Positions 1-12,500 of a stretch of 64,000 nt of DNA are shown piece by piece. The stretch is from CBDBJR01 sp965206445 (lineage in GTDB: Bacteria > Pseudomonadota > Gammaproteobacteria > Arenicellales > Poriferihabitantaceae): contig CBDBJR010000002.1 in NCBI GenBank assembly GCA_965206445.1, positions 62,001-126,000 of the forward strand, given 5' to 3'. The notes beneath the pieces are model-generated. The model did no database searches, was not told the origin of the DNA, and saw only the letters and a list, made by a program, of their open reading frames with translations. Position 1 is the stretch's first letter. The number at the start of each line of letters is the position of its first letter. A program made the position numbers and the translations under genes.

Positions 1-590
1 TGGATGGCAGCACCGACGGCGAGGCGACCCGGCTGCTGACCGTAGACCTGGTGGCCCCGACGGCGACCTACGCCGCGCCAGACACACTGACCGTCGGCAC
101 GCCCATCACCATCACGCCGGGCACCCCGTCTGCGGACATCAGCACCTATACCGTGCAAAGCGGCACCCTGCCGCCCGGCCTGATACTGGACGCCACCGGT
201 GGCGGCATCAGCGGCACCCCGACCACGGCGACCGAGCCCACGTCCACGACACCGGTAACCATCCGCCTGACCGACACTGCCGGCAACCCCGGGGACGTGC
301 CGATTCTCTTCCTGGCGGTGACCCCGGGCAGCCAGACGCTGACCGGCTTTGCCTACAACCCCGCCACGGTCACGCTGGGCCAGCCGGCCCCGACCGTGAC
401 CGTGCCCACCGGACAGCAGGCCGACAGCACCTTGAGCTATGCGAGCAGCACTATCAACATCTGCACGGTGGAGTCATCCACCGGCGCCCTGACACTGGTG
501 GCCGCAGGAACCTGCGCCATTACCGTCACCGCCTCGGCGACCGACAACTATGAGCAGGCCACCGCCACCTTCACCATCACAGTGTTGTCG
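1..590 (+). repeat. Ig / He_PIG / Cys-Ig cassette, copy 1 (5' truncated by window)
   Basis: The window opens in the tail of an Ig-like module (residues 1-17, ending EATRLLTVDL). A He_PIG-type module follows (about 54-335; signature TLPPGLILDATGGGISGTPT). Then comes a bacterial Ig-like module (about 339-590) with the pair NICTVESSTGALTLVAAGTC, whose two cysteines could form a disulfide. The same three-module cassette recurs at 2592-3431 and 5398-6239; the copy at 5640 onward is almost the same DNA (offset 5,637 bp). Confidence 0.8.
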
Positions 591-3500
591 GTGCCGACCG
601 TGAGCGATGTGACCTTCACCAGTACCGGCCCCTATATGCAGGGCGAGGAAATCCAGGTCACGGTCACCTTCAGCGAGGACGTCACCGTCACGGGCACCCC
701 GGAGATTACGCTGAATGTCGGCGAAATCTCCCGCACGGCGGCCTACACCAGCGGCAGCCCCAGCACCGACCTGGTCTTCGCCTACACGGTGACCGCCGGG
801 GAGACCGATGCGAACGGCGTGAGCATTGCCGCCAATGCCCTCACCACGCCCGACGGCAGCACCACCATTCAAGCCGGCGGCAACGATGCGAACCTTGCGC
901 ATGATGCCGTGGCCGCCAATACCGCCCATGCGGTGGACACCGCCGCGCCGACAGTCAGCGGCGCGGCCACCATCAACGGCGCTGCCCTGACGCTGACCTA
1001 CAACGAGGAACTCAACGACACCTCGGTGCCGGCACCGTCAGACTACACGCTGACGCTGACGTCGGGCACTGCCCCAACGGTGAACACCGGCGGCGTGACG
1101 ATCAACGGGACGAGAGTAACGCTGACACTGAGCCCAGCCGTAGTATCGACCGATGTCGTGACACTGGCCTACACCGCCAGGCTGACTCCGCTGCTCGATC
1201 TGGCCGGCAACCCGGCCGCCGATCTCACAGCCCAGGCGCTGGACAACACCACCGACGCACTGCCGAGCTTTGGCACTGCGGCAGTGGCGGCGCAGATTTA
1301 CACAGTCGGCGTGGCCGTCGACCCGGTACTACAACTGCCGGCGGCGAGTGGTGGCAACGAGCCGCTGAGCTACACGCTGACGCCGGCGCTGCCGGACGGC
1401 CTGACATTCAATGCGGAGAACCGCCAGATCAGCGGCACGCCGACGGCGGCGACGCCGCCGACGACCTACACACTGACGGCGACCGATGCCGACGCCAGCG
1501 ACCCGGACAGCGCCACACTCGAGTTCATGCTGACCGTCATCGACGCTGTGGCCAGCGCAACCCTGACCGCGACGGCGCCGCTGACCGAAGCCGCGCTGTT
1601 TGCGAGTACGGCGCCGACCGTCACGGTCACACTGGCAAACACCGAATACGAAGCCACGCTGACGCCGGCGGACTTCACCGTGAGTGATACCGTAGCCGGG
1701 GGCGACATCACACTGGACGACGTCAACCGCGGCGCTGACGGCACCACCGCCACGTTGACGCTGGGGTTTGACGGCGCGGACCTCACCGTCACCGGCGACC
1801 TGTCGGTCACGGTCACGGCTGCCGGGCACACCGGCACCGGCGACCTGCCTGCCGGCAGTGTGTCAATCACCGCCAGCACCGGCGTCAATATCTGCGGCCG
1901 CACGCCAGAGGTACGGGATGCCATTGTCGTCGCCACCACGTCCACCGACTGCACCAGTGTGCCGACGTCGGGGCTGGAATCGGTGACGGCGCTTGATCTG
2001 GCCAATCAAGGGATCACCGCGCTGCAAAACGGCGATTTTGCCGGCTTGACGGCGCTGGCCAGTTTGAATTTATCCAACAACATCGGTTTTATAGCGGACA
2101 CCGGACTGCCCCCCGGCATCTTTGACGACGTGCTCGACACCCTGGGCGAGATAGGAACCTTCTTCCTTGTGGACGACCGCGTCCGAGCCGCCCATTTTGT
2201 CTGCTCGCGGGATGACGCCGATGCCATTGTCGTGGTGACTGCCGGCGTCACCGACTGCCTGCGCATCAGCACCGCACAACTCAACCTCGCCATTCCGCTG
2301 GTGAGGAGGATGGACGCCACCTTGCGCGGCCTGACCCTGTCCGCCGGCACCCTGGACCCGGTGTTCGCCGCCGACACCACGACCTATACCGTCTCGGTCG
2401 CCAGCAGCGTCGCCCGCGTGACCGTGACACCGACCGCCACCAATGCCGACGCCACAATTACCGTCAACGGCGGCAGCGCCAGCAACCCCATTGACCTGAC
2501 GGCAGACATACCGCTGGACATTGACATTGTCGTCACCGCCGCCGACACCACCACCACGATGACCTACACGGTCACCGCCACCCGTGCGGTGCCGCCGCCG
2601 ACCGTCACCGTCACCCTGGATGCCGACATTGCCGACGACGATATCGTCAACATTGCCGAGCGGGAGGAGGGCTTTGACATCGCCGGGACGGTGCAGGCCG
2701 GCGCCGAGGTGAATGTGACCCTTGGCAGCAGAAGCATCGCCGCCACCGTGGACGGCACCACCTGGACAGTGACCATCCCGCCCGCTGCTGACGACGAGAT
2801 TACCGGCACCAGCGTCACGGTGACGGCCACCGCCACGCTGGAGGGCAGCACCGGCGAGGCGACCCGGCTGCTGACCGTAGACCTGACGGCCCCGACGGCA
2901 ACCTACGCGCCACCGACATCACTGACCGTCGGCACGCCCATCACCATCACGCCGGGCACCCCGTCTGCGGACATCAGCACCTATACCGTGCAAAGCGGCA
3001 CCCTGCCGCCCGGCCTGATACTGGACGCCACCGGCGGCGGCATCAGCGGCACCCCGACCACGGCGACCGAGCCCACGTCCACGACACCGGTAACCATCCG
3101 CCTGACCGACACTGCCGGCAACCCCGGGGACGTGCTGATTCGCTTCCCGGCGGTGAACCTGGGCAGCCAGACGCTGGCCGGCTTTGCCTACAGTGCCGCC
3201 ACCGCCACGCTGGGCCAGCCGGCCCCGACCGTGACCGCGCCCACCGGACAGCAGGCCGGCAGCAGCTTGAGCTATGCGAGCAGCACTACCAACATCTGCA
3301 CGGTGGATCCCGCCACCGGCGCCCTGACACCGGTGGCCGCAGGGGACTGCGCCATTACCGTCACCGCCTCGGCGACCGCCAACTATCGGGCGGTCACCGC
3401 CACCTTCACCATCACGGTGTTTGAAGCCGCTGTGGGGCCGACCGTGCGCGATGCGACCTTCACCGTGTCGAAAAACGCCGCGTTCGGCACCGTCGTCGGC

Positions 3501-6500
3501 AGGCTGACGCCGATCGATTTCCCGTCGGGCGCGCAGCTCTGGAGCATCCTCGGTGACAACACCGGCGCGGTGTTCAGGCTCGCTCTCGCTCGGTCCGGTG
3601 GCGGCGGCGAGCTAACAGTAATCAACCCGCTCGCGCTCAATTCCGAGACCACGGCGAGCTACACATTGGAAGTGCAATTATTGGTGTTTTCAAGCCGCGG
3701 CACGGCGACGGATCAGGCCACCGTCACCATCATCGTCGATGGTGCGCCCATCGCGGTAGGCAACATTGCGCCACAGACGGTCACCGTCAGCCTGCCGCCG
3801 GTCACCGTTGATGTCGCCGACAACTTCAGCGACTCGGAAGGGGAGACCCTGACCTACCGTGCGACGTCGGCTGACGAGAACACCGCGACCGTCAGTGTGC
3901 AAGGCAGTGTCGTGACCATCAGCGCAGTGGCGGCGGGCAGCACGACGATAACGGTAACCGCAGCCGATTCGTTCGATACGGACAGTAATGAGTCAAGGGC
4001 AACACAGGATTTTGCCGTCACGGTCAACCGTGTCAACCGTGCACCGACCGCCGAGGCCGGCCCCCCCCAGAGCGTCACCGAAGACGCCACAGTCACCCTG
4101 ACCGGCAGCGGCACCGACCCGGATGAGGGCGACAGCATTGACACCTACAGCTGGACGCAAATCGACACCGGCACCACCTCGCCGGTGACCTTGAGCACCA
4201 CCGACGTGGCCGGGCGGTCGACCTTCACGGCGCCGTCCGTGACGATCGAAACCGAACTGACCTTTTCACTGGTGGTCAACGACGGCGATGCGGATTCAGA
4301 GCCCGACACCGTCATCATCACCGTCACCGACGCTGTGGTCAGCGCAACCCTGACCGCGACGGCGCCGCTGACCGAAGCCGCGCTGTTTGCGAGTACGTCG
4401 CCGACCGTCACGGTCACACTGGCAAACACCGAATACGAAGCCACGCTGACGCCGGCGGACTTCACCGTGAGTGATACCGTAGCCGGGGGCAACATCACAC
4501 TGGACGACGTCAACCGCGGCGATGACGGCACCACCGCCACGTTGACGCTGGGGTTTGACGGCGCGGACCTCACCGTCACCGGCGACCTGTCGGTCACGGT
4601 CACGGCTGCCGGGCACACCGGCACCGGCGACCTGCCTGCCGGCAGTGTGTCAATCACCGCCAGCACCGGCGTCAATATCTGCGGCCGCACGCCACAGGTG
4701 CGGGATGCCATTGTCGTCGCCACCACGTCCACCGACTGCACCAGTGTGCCGACGTCGGGGCTGGAATCGGTGAGGACGCTTGATCTGGCCAATCAAAGGA
4801 TCACCGCGTTGCAAAGCAGTGATTTTGCCGGCTTGACGGCGCTGGAGACTTTGGATTTAAGAGGCAACAATTTTGAATCGGGCGGTCTGCCCGCCGAGGT
4901 CTTTGACGATGTGCTCGACACCCTGGGCACCATTGCAGAAACCGAAGACAGCGGCTTTGTGATTGACGACAGAGTCCGAGCCGCCCATTTTGTCTGCTCC
5001 CGTGCCGACTTCGCGGCCATTGTCGCCGCCACCGACACCGTGGAGGACTGCCTGCGCATCAGCACCGCACAACTCAACACCGCCATTCCGCTGGTGAGGG
5101 ACGCCACCTTGATCGGCCTGACCCTGTCCGGCGACGACGGCGACGACATCCCCCTCACCCCGGTGTTCGCCGCCGACACCACGACCTATACCGTCTCGGT
5201 CGCCAGCAGCGTCGCCCGCGTGACCGTGACACCGACCGCCACCAATGCCGACGCCACGATTACCGTCAACGGCGGCAGCGCCAGCAACCCCATTGACCTG
5301 ACGCCAGACATACCGAGGGTCATTCCCGTTATTGTCACCGCCGCCGACACCACCACCAGCCTGACCTACACGGTCACCGCCACCCGTGCGGTGCCGCCGC
5401 CGACCGTCACCGTCACCCTGAATGCCGACATTGCCGACGACGATATCGTCAACATTGCCGAGCGGGCGGAGGGCTTTGACATCGCCGGGACGGTGCAGGC
5501 CGGCGCCGCGGTGAATGTGACCCTTGGCAGCAGAAGCACCGCCGCCACCGTGGACGGCACCACCTGGACAGTGACCATCCCGCCCGATGACGCCGAGATT
5601 GCCGGCACCAGCGTCACGGTGACGGCCATGGCCAGGCTGGATGGCAGCACCCCCGGCGAGGCGACCCGGCTGCTGACCGTAGACCTGGTGGCCCCGACGG
5701 CGACCTACGCCGCGCCAGACACACTGACCGTCGGCACGCCCATCACCATCACGCCGGGCACCCCGTCTGCGGACATCAGCACCTATACCGTGCAAAGCGG
5801 CACCCTGCCGCCCGGCCTGATACTGGACGCCACCGGTGGCGTCATCAGCGGCACCCCGACCACGGCGACCGAGCCCACGTTCACGACACCGGTAACCATC
5901 CGCCTGACCGACACTGCCGGCAACCCCGGGGGCGTGCCGATTTTCTTCCCGGCGGTGACCCCGGGCAGCCAGACGCTGACCGGCTTTGCCTACAACCCCG
6001 CCACGGTCGCGCTGGGCCAGCCGGCCCCGACCGTGACCGTGCCCACCGGACAGCAGGCCGACAGCACCTTGAGCTATGCGAGCAGCACTATCAACATCTG
6101 CACGGTGGAGTCATCCACCGGCGCCCTGACACTGGTGGCCGCAGGAACCTGCGCCATTACCGTCACCGCCCCGGCGACCGACAACTATGAGCAGGCCACC
6201 GCAGAGTTTACCGTGACGGTCAACCCGGAGCCGTTGCTGCCCACGTTGAGCCAACTGACCATTGCCGGCGTCACCCTTGACCCGGTGTTTGACCCCGTCA
6301 CCACCACCTATACCGCCACCGTCCTCAACAGCGTCGAAAGCGTGATCGTCACACCGATCGCCAGCCAGCCCGACGCCACCACCATTACCGTCAACGGCGA
6401 CCTGCTGAGAGACTCCAATTCGCGCGTTCCCCTGATCGCAGGCGCGCCGGCGAACATTATGATTACAGTGACCGCCATCGACACGGCCATCACGCAGACC

Positions 6501-9500
6501 TACACGGTAACGGTGACCCGCGCGACCCTGCCGGGCACGGCGAGCATCACCGCCATTGAGTTGACCTCGAATGCCGACGATGGCATCTACACGATTGGCG
6601 ACGTGATTGACGTGACGGTCACTTTCAGCGAGGCGCTTATCGTCAACAGCGAACCGCAGGTGGTGCTGAGTATCGGCCTGAATGAGCGCCGGGCGTTCTA
6701 CGACCGCAACCACCGTAGTGGCACGTTGACAGAACTGGTATTCAGCTACACGGTAATCGTCGGCGACAACGACAATGATGGCGTGAGCATCGCCCCAAAT
6801 AGGTTGTTCGATAATCGCACAATCTTCTTAGAGAACCCGGACGGCGTAGATGACCCGGATAATCTCTCCGAAGCTACGATTGTAGCCGCCGACACTGGCC
6901 GCACCGCGCTGGTCGCGCACGTTGCGGTGGCCGATAGCCTCGAACATAGAGTAGACGGCCTCGCCCCGACGGTGACCGATGTCGCCATCAGCAGCACCGG
7001 CCCGTACGCCGAGGGCGAGGTGATTGAGTTGACGGCGATCTTCAGCGAAACGGTCAGGGTAGACCTCGCCGTCGGCACACCGCAGATACCGATAATGATC
7101 GGCAGCCCCCTCGACAGCACCCCCCGCCAGGCAGTCTACACCGACGGCAGCGACACGGAGAATCTGGTATTCAGCTACACAGTGGTCGCTGGCGACCGCG
7201 ATAACGACGGGGTCGAGGTGGAGCCTAACGTACTGACGGCCAACGCCGGCACCATCCGGGACGTTGTCGGCAACAACGCAGTAGTACTCGCTCACACTGC
7301 CATTGCCGCCACCGTCGCCAATCAAGTGGACACCGCCGCGCCGACGGTAAGCACCGCAATCATCAACGACACTGTCCTGATGCTGTTCTACAACGAGGCG
7401 CTTGACGGCAACTCGGTGCCGGCGCCGGCAGCCTACGTACGGACGCGGACGCTGGGGTCGGGCGATATTCTTACCTCGACGTTGAGCCCCGACCGCGTGA
7501 CTATTGACGGGACGACGGTGGCGCTGGAGCTATCGACGCCGGTGGAGATCGGCGATGTCATCACGCTGGCCTACACCTCTGGCACGAATCCGTTGCGCGA
7601 TCTGGCCGGCAACAGTGCAGCCAATCTCACGGACCAGACGGTGATCAACAACACGGCACGGCCGGGTGCCGTACTGACCGGCGCGCTGACCGAAGCCGAC
7701 CTGTTTGCCACACCGGCGCCGACGGTCACCGTCACACTGACCAACACCACATACGTGCTCACCGATGATCTACTGTCAGCCGACTTCACGCCGACCGCCA
7801 CCGTCAACGGTGCCGTGACCGTCACCGGCGTCACCCGTGTCGACGACACCACCGCCACGCTGACGCTGGCGTATGACAGCATAGACCTCACCACCCACGG
7901 CACCCTGTCCATCACCCTCGCCGCCGCTGCCCACACCGACAGCGACGACGGCCTGACCACCGGCACCGTCACGATTACCGCCAGCGCCGGCGTCAATATC
8001 TGCGGCCGCACGCCACAGGTGCGGAGTGCCATCCTCGCCGCCGTCGGCCTCAGCCTCAGCGACTGTACCAATGTGCCGGCGACGGGGCTGCGAGCGGTGA
8101 CGGAGCTTGATCTGGAGAATGAAGGCATTGTTACGCTGGAAGCCGGTGATTTTGCCGGTTTGACATCGCTGACGGATTTGAATTTGTCCCAGAACCAGCT
8201 CTCTTCACTGCCCGAGCGTATTTTTGCCGGCTTGACGTCGCTGACGATTTTGAATTTGGGCTTGAACTCCCAACTCACCGAACTGGACGCCAAAATTTTT
8301 ACCGGTTTGACGGAGCTGGAAATTTTGGATTTGCAATTCCTCGGACTCACCGAACTGGACGCCGACATTTTTGACGGCTTGACGATGCTGACAGACTTGA
8401 ATTTGGAAAATTTGTCTTCAAGTAGAAACAGCACCCCGCCAGAGGGCAGATTCACCACATGGCCCGATGGTATTTTTGACGGCCTGGTTAGACTAAGGGT
8501 GTTGAATTTGAGAGACAACCGGTTCGTCGCCACATTGCCCGTCGGCATTTTTGTCGGCTTGAACGCACTGGTTGAATTGGATTTGCAGCGCAACAGATTT
8601 ACAGAGGACACCGATCCAGAGGCCACCGGTCTGCCCATCGGGGTCTTTGACGATATAGTCGATACTCTGGGCGATATTGGAGAACCGGGCGTCACTGCAG
8701 CCGAATTCAATATAGACTTCCGCACCCGCCCAGCCCATTTTGTCTGCTCGCGGGGCGACGACTTCGTCACGGACATTCTTATAACCTTCCCCGACGCGGT
8801 CGACTGCCTCCGGATCACCGCGGAGCAATTCCGCTTCTACCTCAACCTGACTAACGCCACCCTGAGCGCCCTGACCATTTCCGCCGGTACCCTTGACCCG
8901 GTGTTTGCCTCCGGCATCACCGCCTATACCGTCACCGTCGCCAACAGCGTCGACAGCGTGACCGTGACGCCGACCCCCACTCAGTCTGCCACCTCCATTA
9001 CCGTCAACGACAACCCGGTGAACAATGGCAGCCCCAGTGAGGCCATTGCCCTGAACGTAGGCACACAGGACATTGTGATTGAAGTGACCGCCTTACGAGA
9101 CAGCAGGCAGACCTACACCATCACCGTCACCCGTGCGACGACACCGATCATCACCGGCATCGAGTTGACCTCGAATGCCGGCGATGATGGTGTCTACGCG
9201 ATTGGCGACGCGATTGAGGCGAGGGTCACTTTCAGCGAGGCGGTCAGCGTCGCCGGCCTGCCGCAGCTGGCGCTGACCGTGGGCCCGCAGACGCGCCAGG
9301 CGGCCTACGACAGCGACAGCAGCACGGACACGATGCTGAGGTTCAGATACACGGTGGTCAACGGCGACCTTGATACTGACGGCGTGAGCATCGACCCCAA
9401 TGTGCTGACCCATGTCACCGACAGTACGATTCGAGACGCCGCCACCGCCACCACCGACGCGCTGCTCGCGCACGCTGCGGTGGCCGATGACCCCGAACAG

Positions 9501-12500
9501 TTGGTAGACGGCATCATCCCGACGGTGGCCGGTGTCGCCATCAGCAGCACCACCGGCCCGTACGCCGCGGGCGAGGTGATTGAGTTGACGGCGGCCTTCA
9601 GCGAAGCGGTGACGGTGGACGTCAGTAGCGGCACGCCGCAGATACCGCTGACCGTGGGCGGCACCACCCGCCAGGCAGTCTACACCGGCGGCAGCGACAC
9701 GGAGAATCTGGTATTCAGCTACACAGTGGTCGCCGCCGACCGCGATGACGACGGGGTCGAGGTGACGCTCAACACACTGACGGCCAACGACGGCACCATC
9801 CAGGACGCCGCCGGCAACGACGCGCAGCTCGATCACGCTGCCATTTTCGCCACCGCGGCCAATCGAGTGGACACCACCGTGCCGACGGTAAGCACGGCAA
9901 TCATCCATCGCGATCTCCTGATGCTGGTCTACAACGAGCCGCTCGACGAAAGCTCGGTGCCGGCGCCGGCAGACTACATCCTGACGCGGACGCTGGCTTC
10001 GGACGGCACTGTCTCGACGGTGAACCCCAACCGCGTGACTATCGACGGGACGACGGTGACGCTGGAGCTACTGACGCCCGTGGAGGGCTTAGATACGGTC
10101 ATGCTGGCCTATACCGCCGCCACGAATCCGGTGCGCGATCTGGCCGGCAACCAGGCCGCTGACCTCACCTCCCAGGAGGTGAACAACAACACCGGAATGT
10201 CGCCGGTGATCACCGCCATTGAGTTGACCTCGAATGGCGTCTATGCGATTGGCGACGTGATTCGCGCGACGGTGAGGTTCAGCCAGGAGCTGACTGTCGC
10301 TGGCCTGCCGCAACTGGCGCTGATCGTGGGCACGGAGACGCGCCAGGCGGTCTACGACAGCGGCAGCAGCACGACGCCAACGTCGACAGTGCTGGTATTC
10401 CTCTACACGGTGGTCGACGGCGACCTTGACGATGACGGCGTGAGCATCCGCGAAAATGCGCTGACCCACGTCCTTGACGATGAAGGCACCCTCAGCCTGA
10501 TTCTAGCCGCCGCCGACGCCGTGGTGAGCGCGGAGATCACGCACCCTGCGGTGGCCGCTAACATCGCACAGCGGGTAGACGGCGTTACCCCGACGGTACG
10601 CCTTGTGCTCACCCCCGGCCCGTATGTGGCCGGCGATGCGATTACACTGACGGCGATCTTCAGCGAAACGGTCAGAGTAGACCTCACCACCGGCACGCCG
10701 CGGATACCGCTGATCGTGGGCGCGGAGACGCGCCAGGCAATCTACACCGGCGGCAGCGACACGAGTAATCTGGTATTCAGCTACACATTGGTCGCCGCCG
10801 ACCGCGATGACGACGGGGTCGAGGTGGCGCTCAACACACTGACGACCGACGGCGGCACCATCCGGGACGCCGTCGGCAACGACGCGCTGCTCGATCACGC
10901 TGCCGTTGACGCGAACATCGCCAATCAAGTGGACGCCGGCGTGCCGACGGTAATGAGCCTTACACTCACCGCCGGCCCGTATACGACCGGCGATGCGATC
11001 ACGCTGACGGCGATCTTCAGCGAAACGGTCGGGGTAGACCTCACCGGCGGCACGCCGCGGATACCGGTAATCATCGGCAGCAACACCCGCCAGGCAGTCT
11101 ACACCGGCGGCAGCGACACGGATAATCTGGTATTCAGCTACACATTGGTCGCCGCCGACAGCGATGACGACGGGGTTGAGGTGGCGGAAAATACACTGAC
11201 GGCCGACGGCAGCACCATCCGGGACGTCATCGGCAATGATGCGCTGCTCGATCACGCTGCCATCGCCGCCACCCCGGCCAATCGAGTGGACAACGCCGCG
11301 CCGACGGTCAGCACAGCAACCATCAACGCCAATATCCTGATAGTGACCTACAACGAGGCGCTTGATGCCACCGCGCCACCGGCATCGACAGCCTGGACGC
11401 TGATGCTGGCGGGGTCGCCCCCGCCCCCAGCCCCGACGGTGAATGCCGGCGGCGTGTCGATCAGCGGGACGACAGTGACCCTGATGCTGAGTGGGGAGGT
11501 GCAATTGAGCGATACGGTGACGCTGGCCTACACCGCCCCCGCCGCGAATCCGTTGCGCGACCTGGTCGGCAACGAGGCCGCCGATTTCACGAACCAGAAT
11601 GTTGTCGTCAATGTCAATATCTGCGGCCGCACGCAACAGGTGCAGGATGCCATCCTCGACGCCATCAGCCCCCGCCCCGACTGCACCAATGTACCGGTGA
11701 CGGGGCTGCAAGCGGTGTCTGGACTTATTCTGTCTAATCGAGGCATTAATGCGCTGCTAGACGGTGATCTTGCCGGCTTGACGGGGCTGACAACTTTCAA
11801 TTTAGGGTTCGGAAACCCCGAACTCACGACATTGCCCGAGGGCATTTTTGCTGGCCTGGTTAGGCTGCGTACGTTGAATTTGAACGGCACCGACTTAGTG
11901 ACATTGCCCGAGGGTATTTTTGCCGGCTTGACAGGTCTGCGTCTTTTAAGTTTGAGCGAAAACGCTGGCATTGCCGCATTGCCCGCCAACATTTTTGCCG
12001 GCTTGTCGAGGCTGAACACTTTGGAGTTGTTTGGCGCCAGCTTTACACCGGACACCGGTCTGCCCGTCGGGATCTTTGACGATCTGCTCACTGGAACACC
12101 AATAATGTTCGGACTGGACGGCATAGGCGGCTTCAACCCAGACACCGTCCGCCCAGCCCATTTTGTCTGCTCGCGTCCCGATGCCGCTGCCATTGTCGCC
12201 TTCGCCGGTGTGAGCGACTGCCTGCTGGTCAACTCGGAGCAATTCAACGCCTACCTCGCGCAGGACGCCACGTTGATCGGACTGACCATTTCCGACGGCA
12301 CCCTCGAGCCGGTGTTCGACGCCGGCACCACCGCCTATACCGCCACCGTCCCCAACGGCGTCGACAGCGTGACCGTCACGCCGACCGCCACCCAGCCCGG
12401 CGCCACCATTACCGTCAACACCAACCCGCTGGACAGCAGCGGCAGTGCGCGCATTACCCTGGCCGCGCCCGCAGGCACGCCGGAGGCCATTGCGATTGAA

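Larger units (their letters stand above)
1542..3431 (+). repeat. 2.8-kb direct repeat, copy A
   Basis: The order NTEY - LRR - cadherin-like beta-sandwich - Ig - He_PIG - Cys-Ig at 1542-3431 is repeated at 4329-6225, starting with an offset of 2,787 bp (929 codons). Long stretches, such as the NTEY module and the LRR N-cap, are almost identical DNA. The intervening 3432-4328 (cadherin, Ig-like and PKD modules) is absent from the equivalent place elsewhere. Confidence 0.8.
4329..6225 (+). repeat. 2.8-kb direct repeat, copy B (includes NTEY module 4329-4670)
   Basis: Second copy of the six-module block at 1542-3431, with the same order and nearly identical DNA over the NTEY module and LRR N-cap. 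Differences concentrate in the LRR C-terminal half and in the acidic insert SGDDGDDIPLTP at the start of its cadherin-like beta-sandwich module. Confidence 0.8.
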
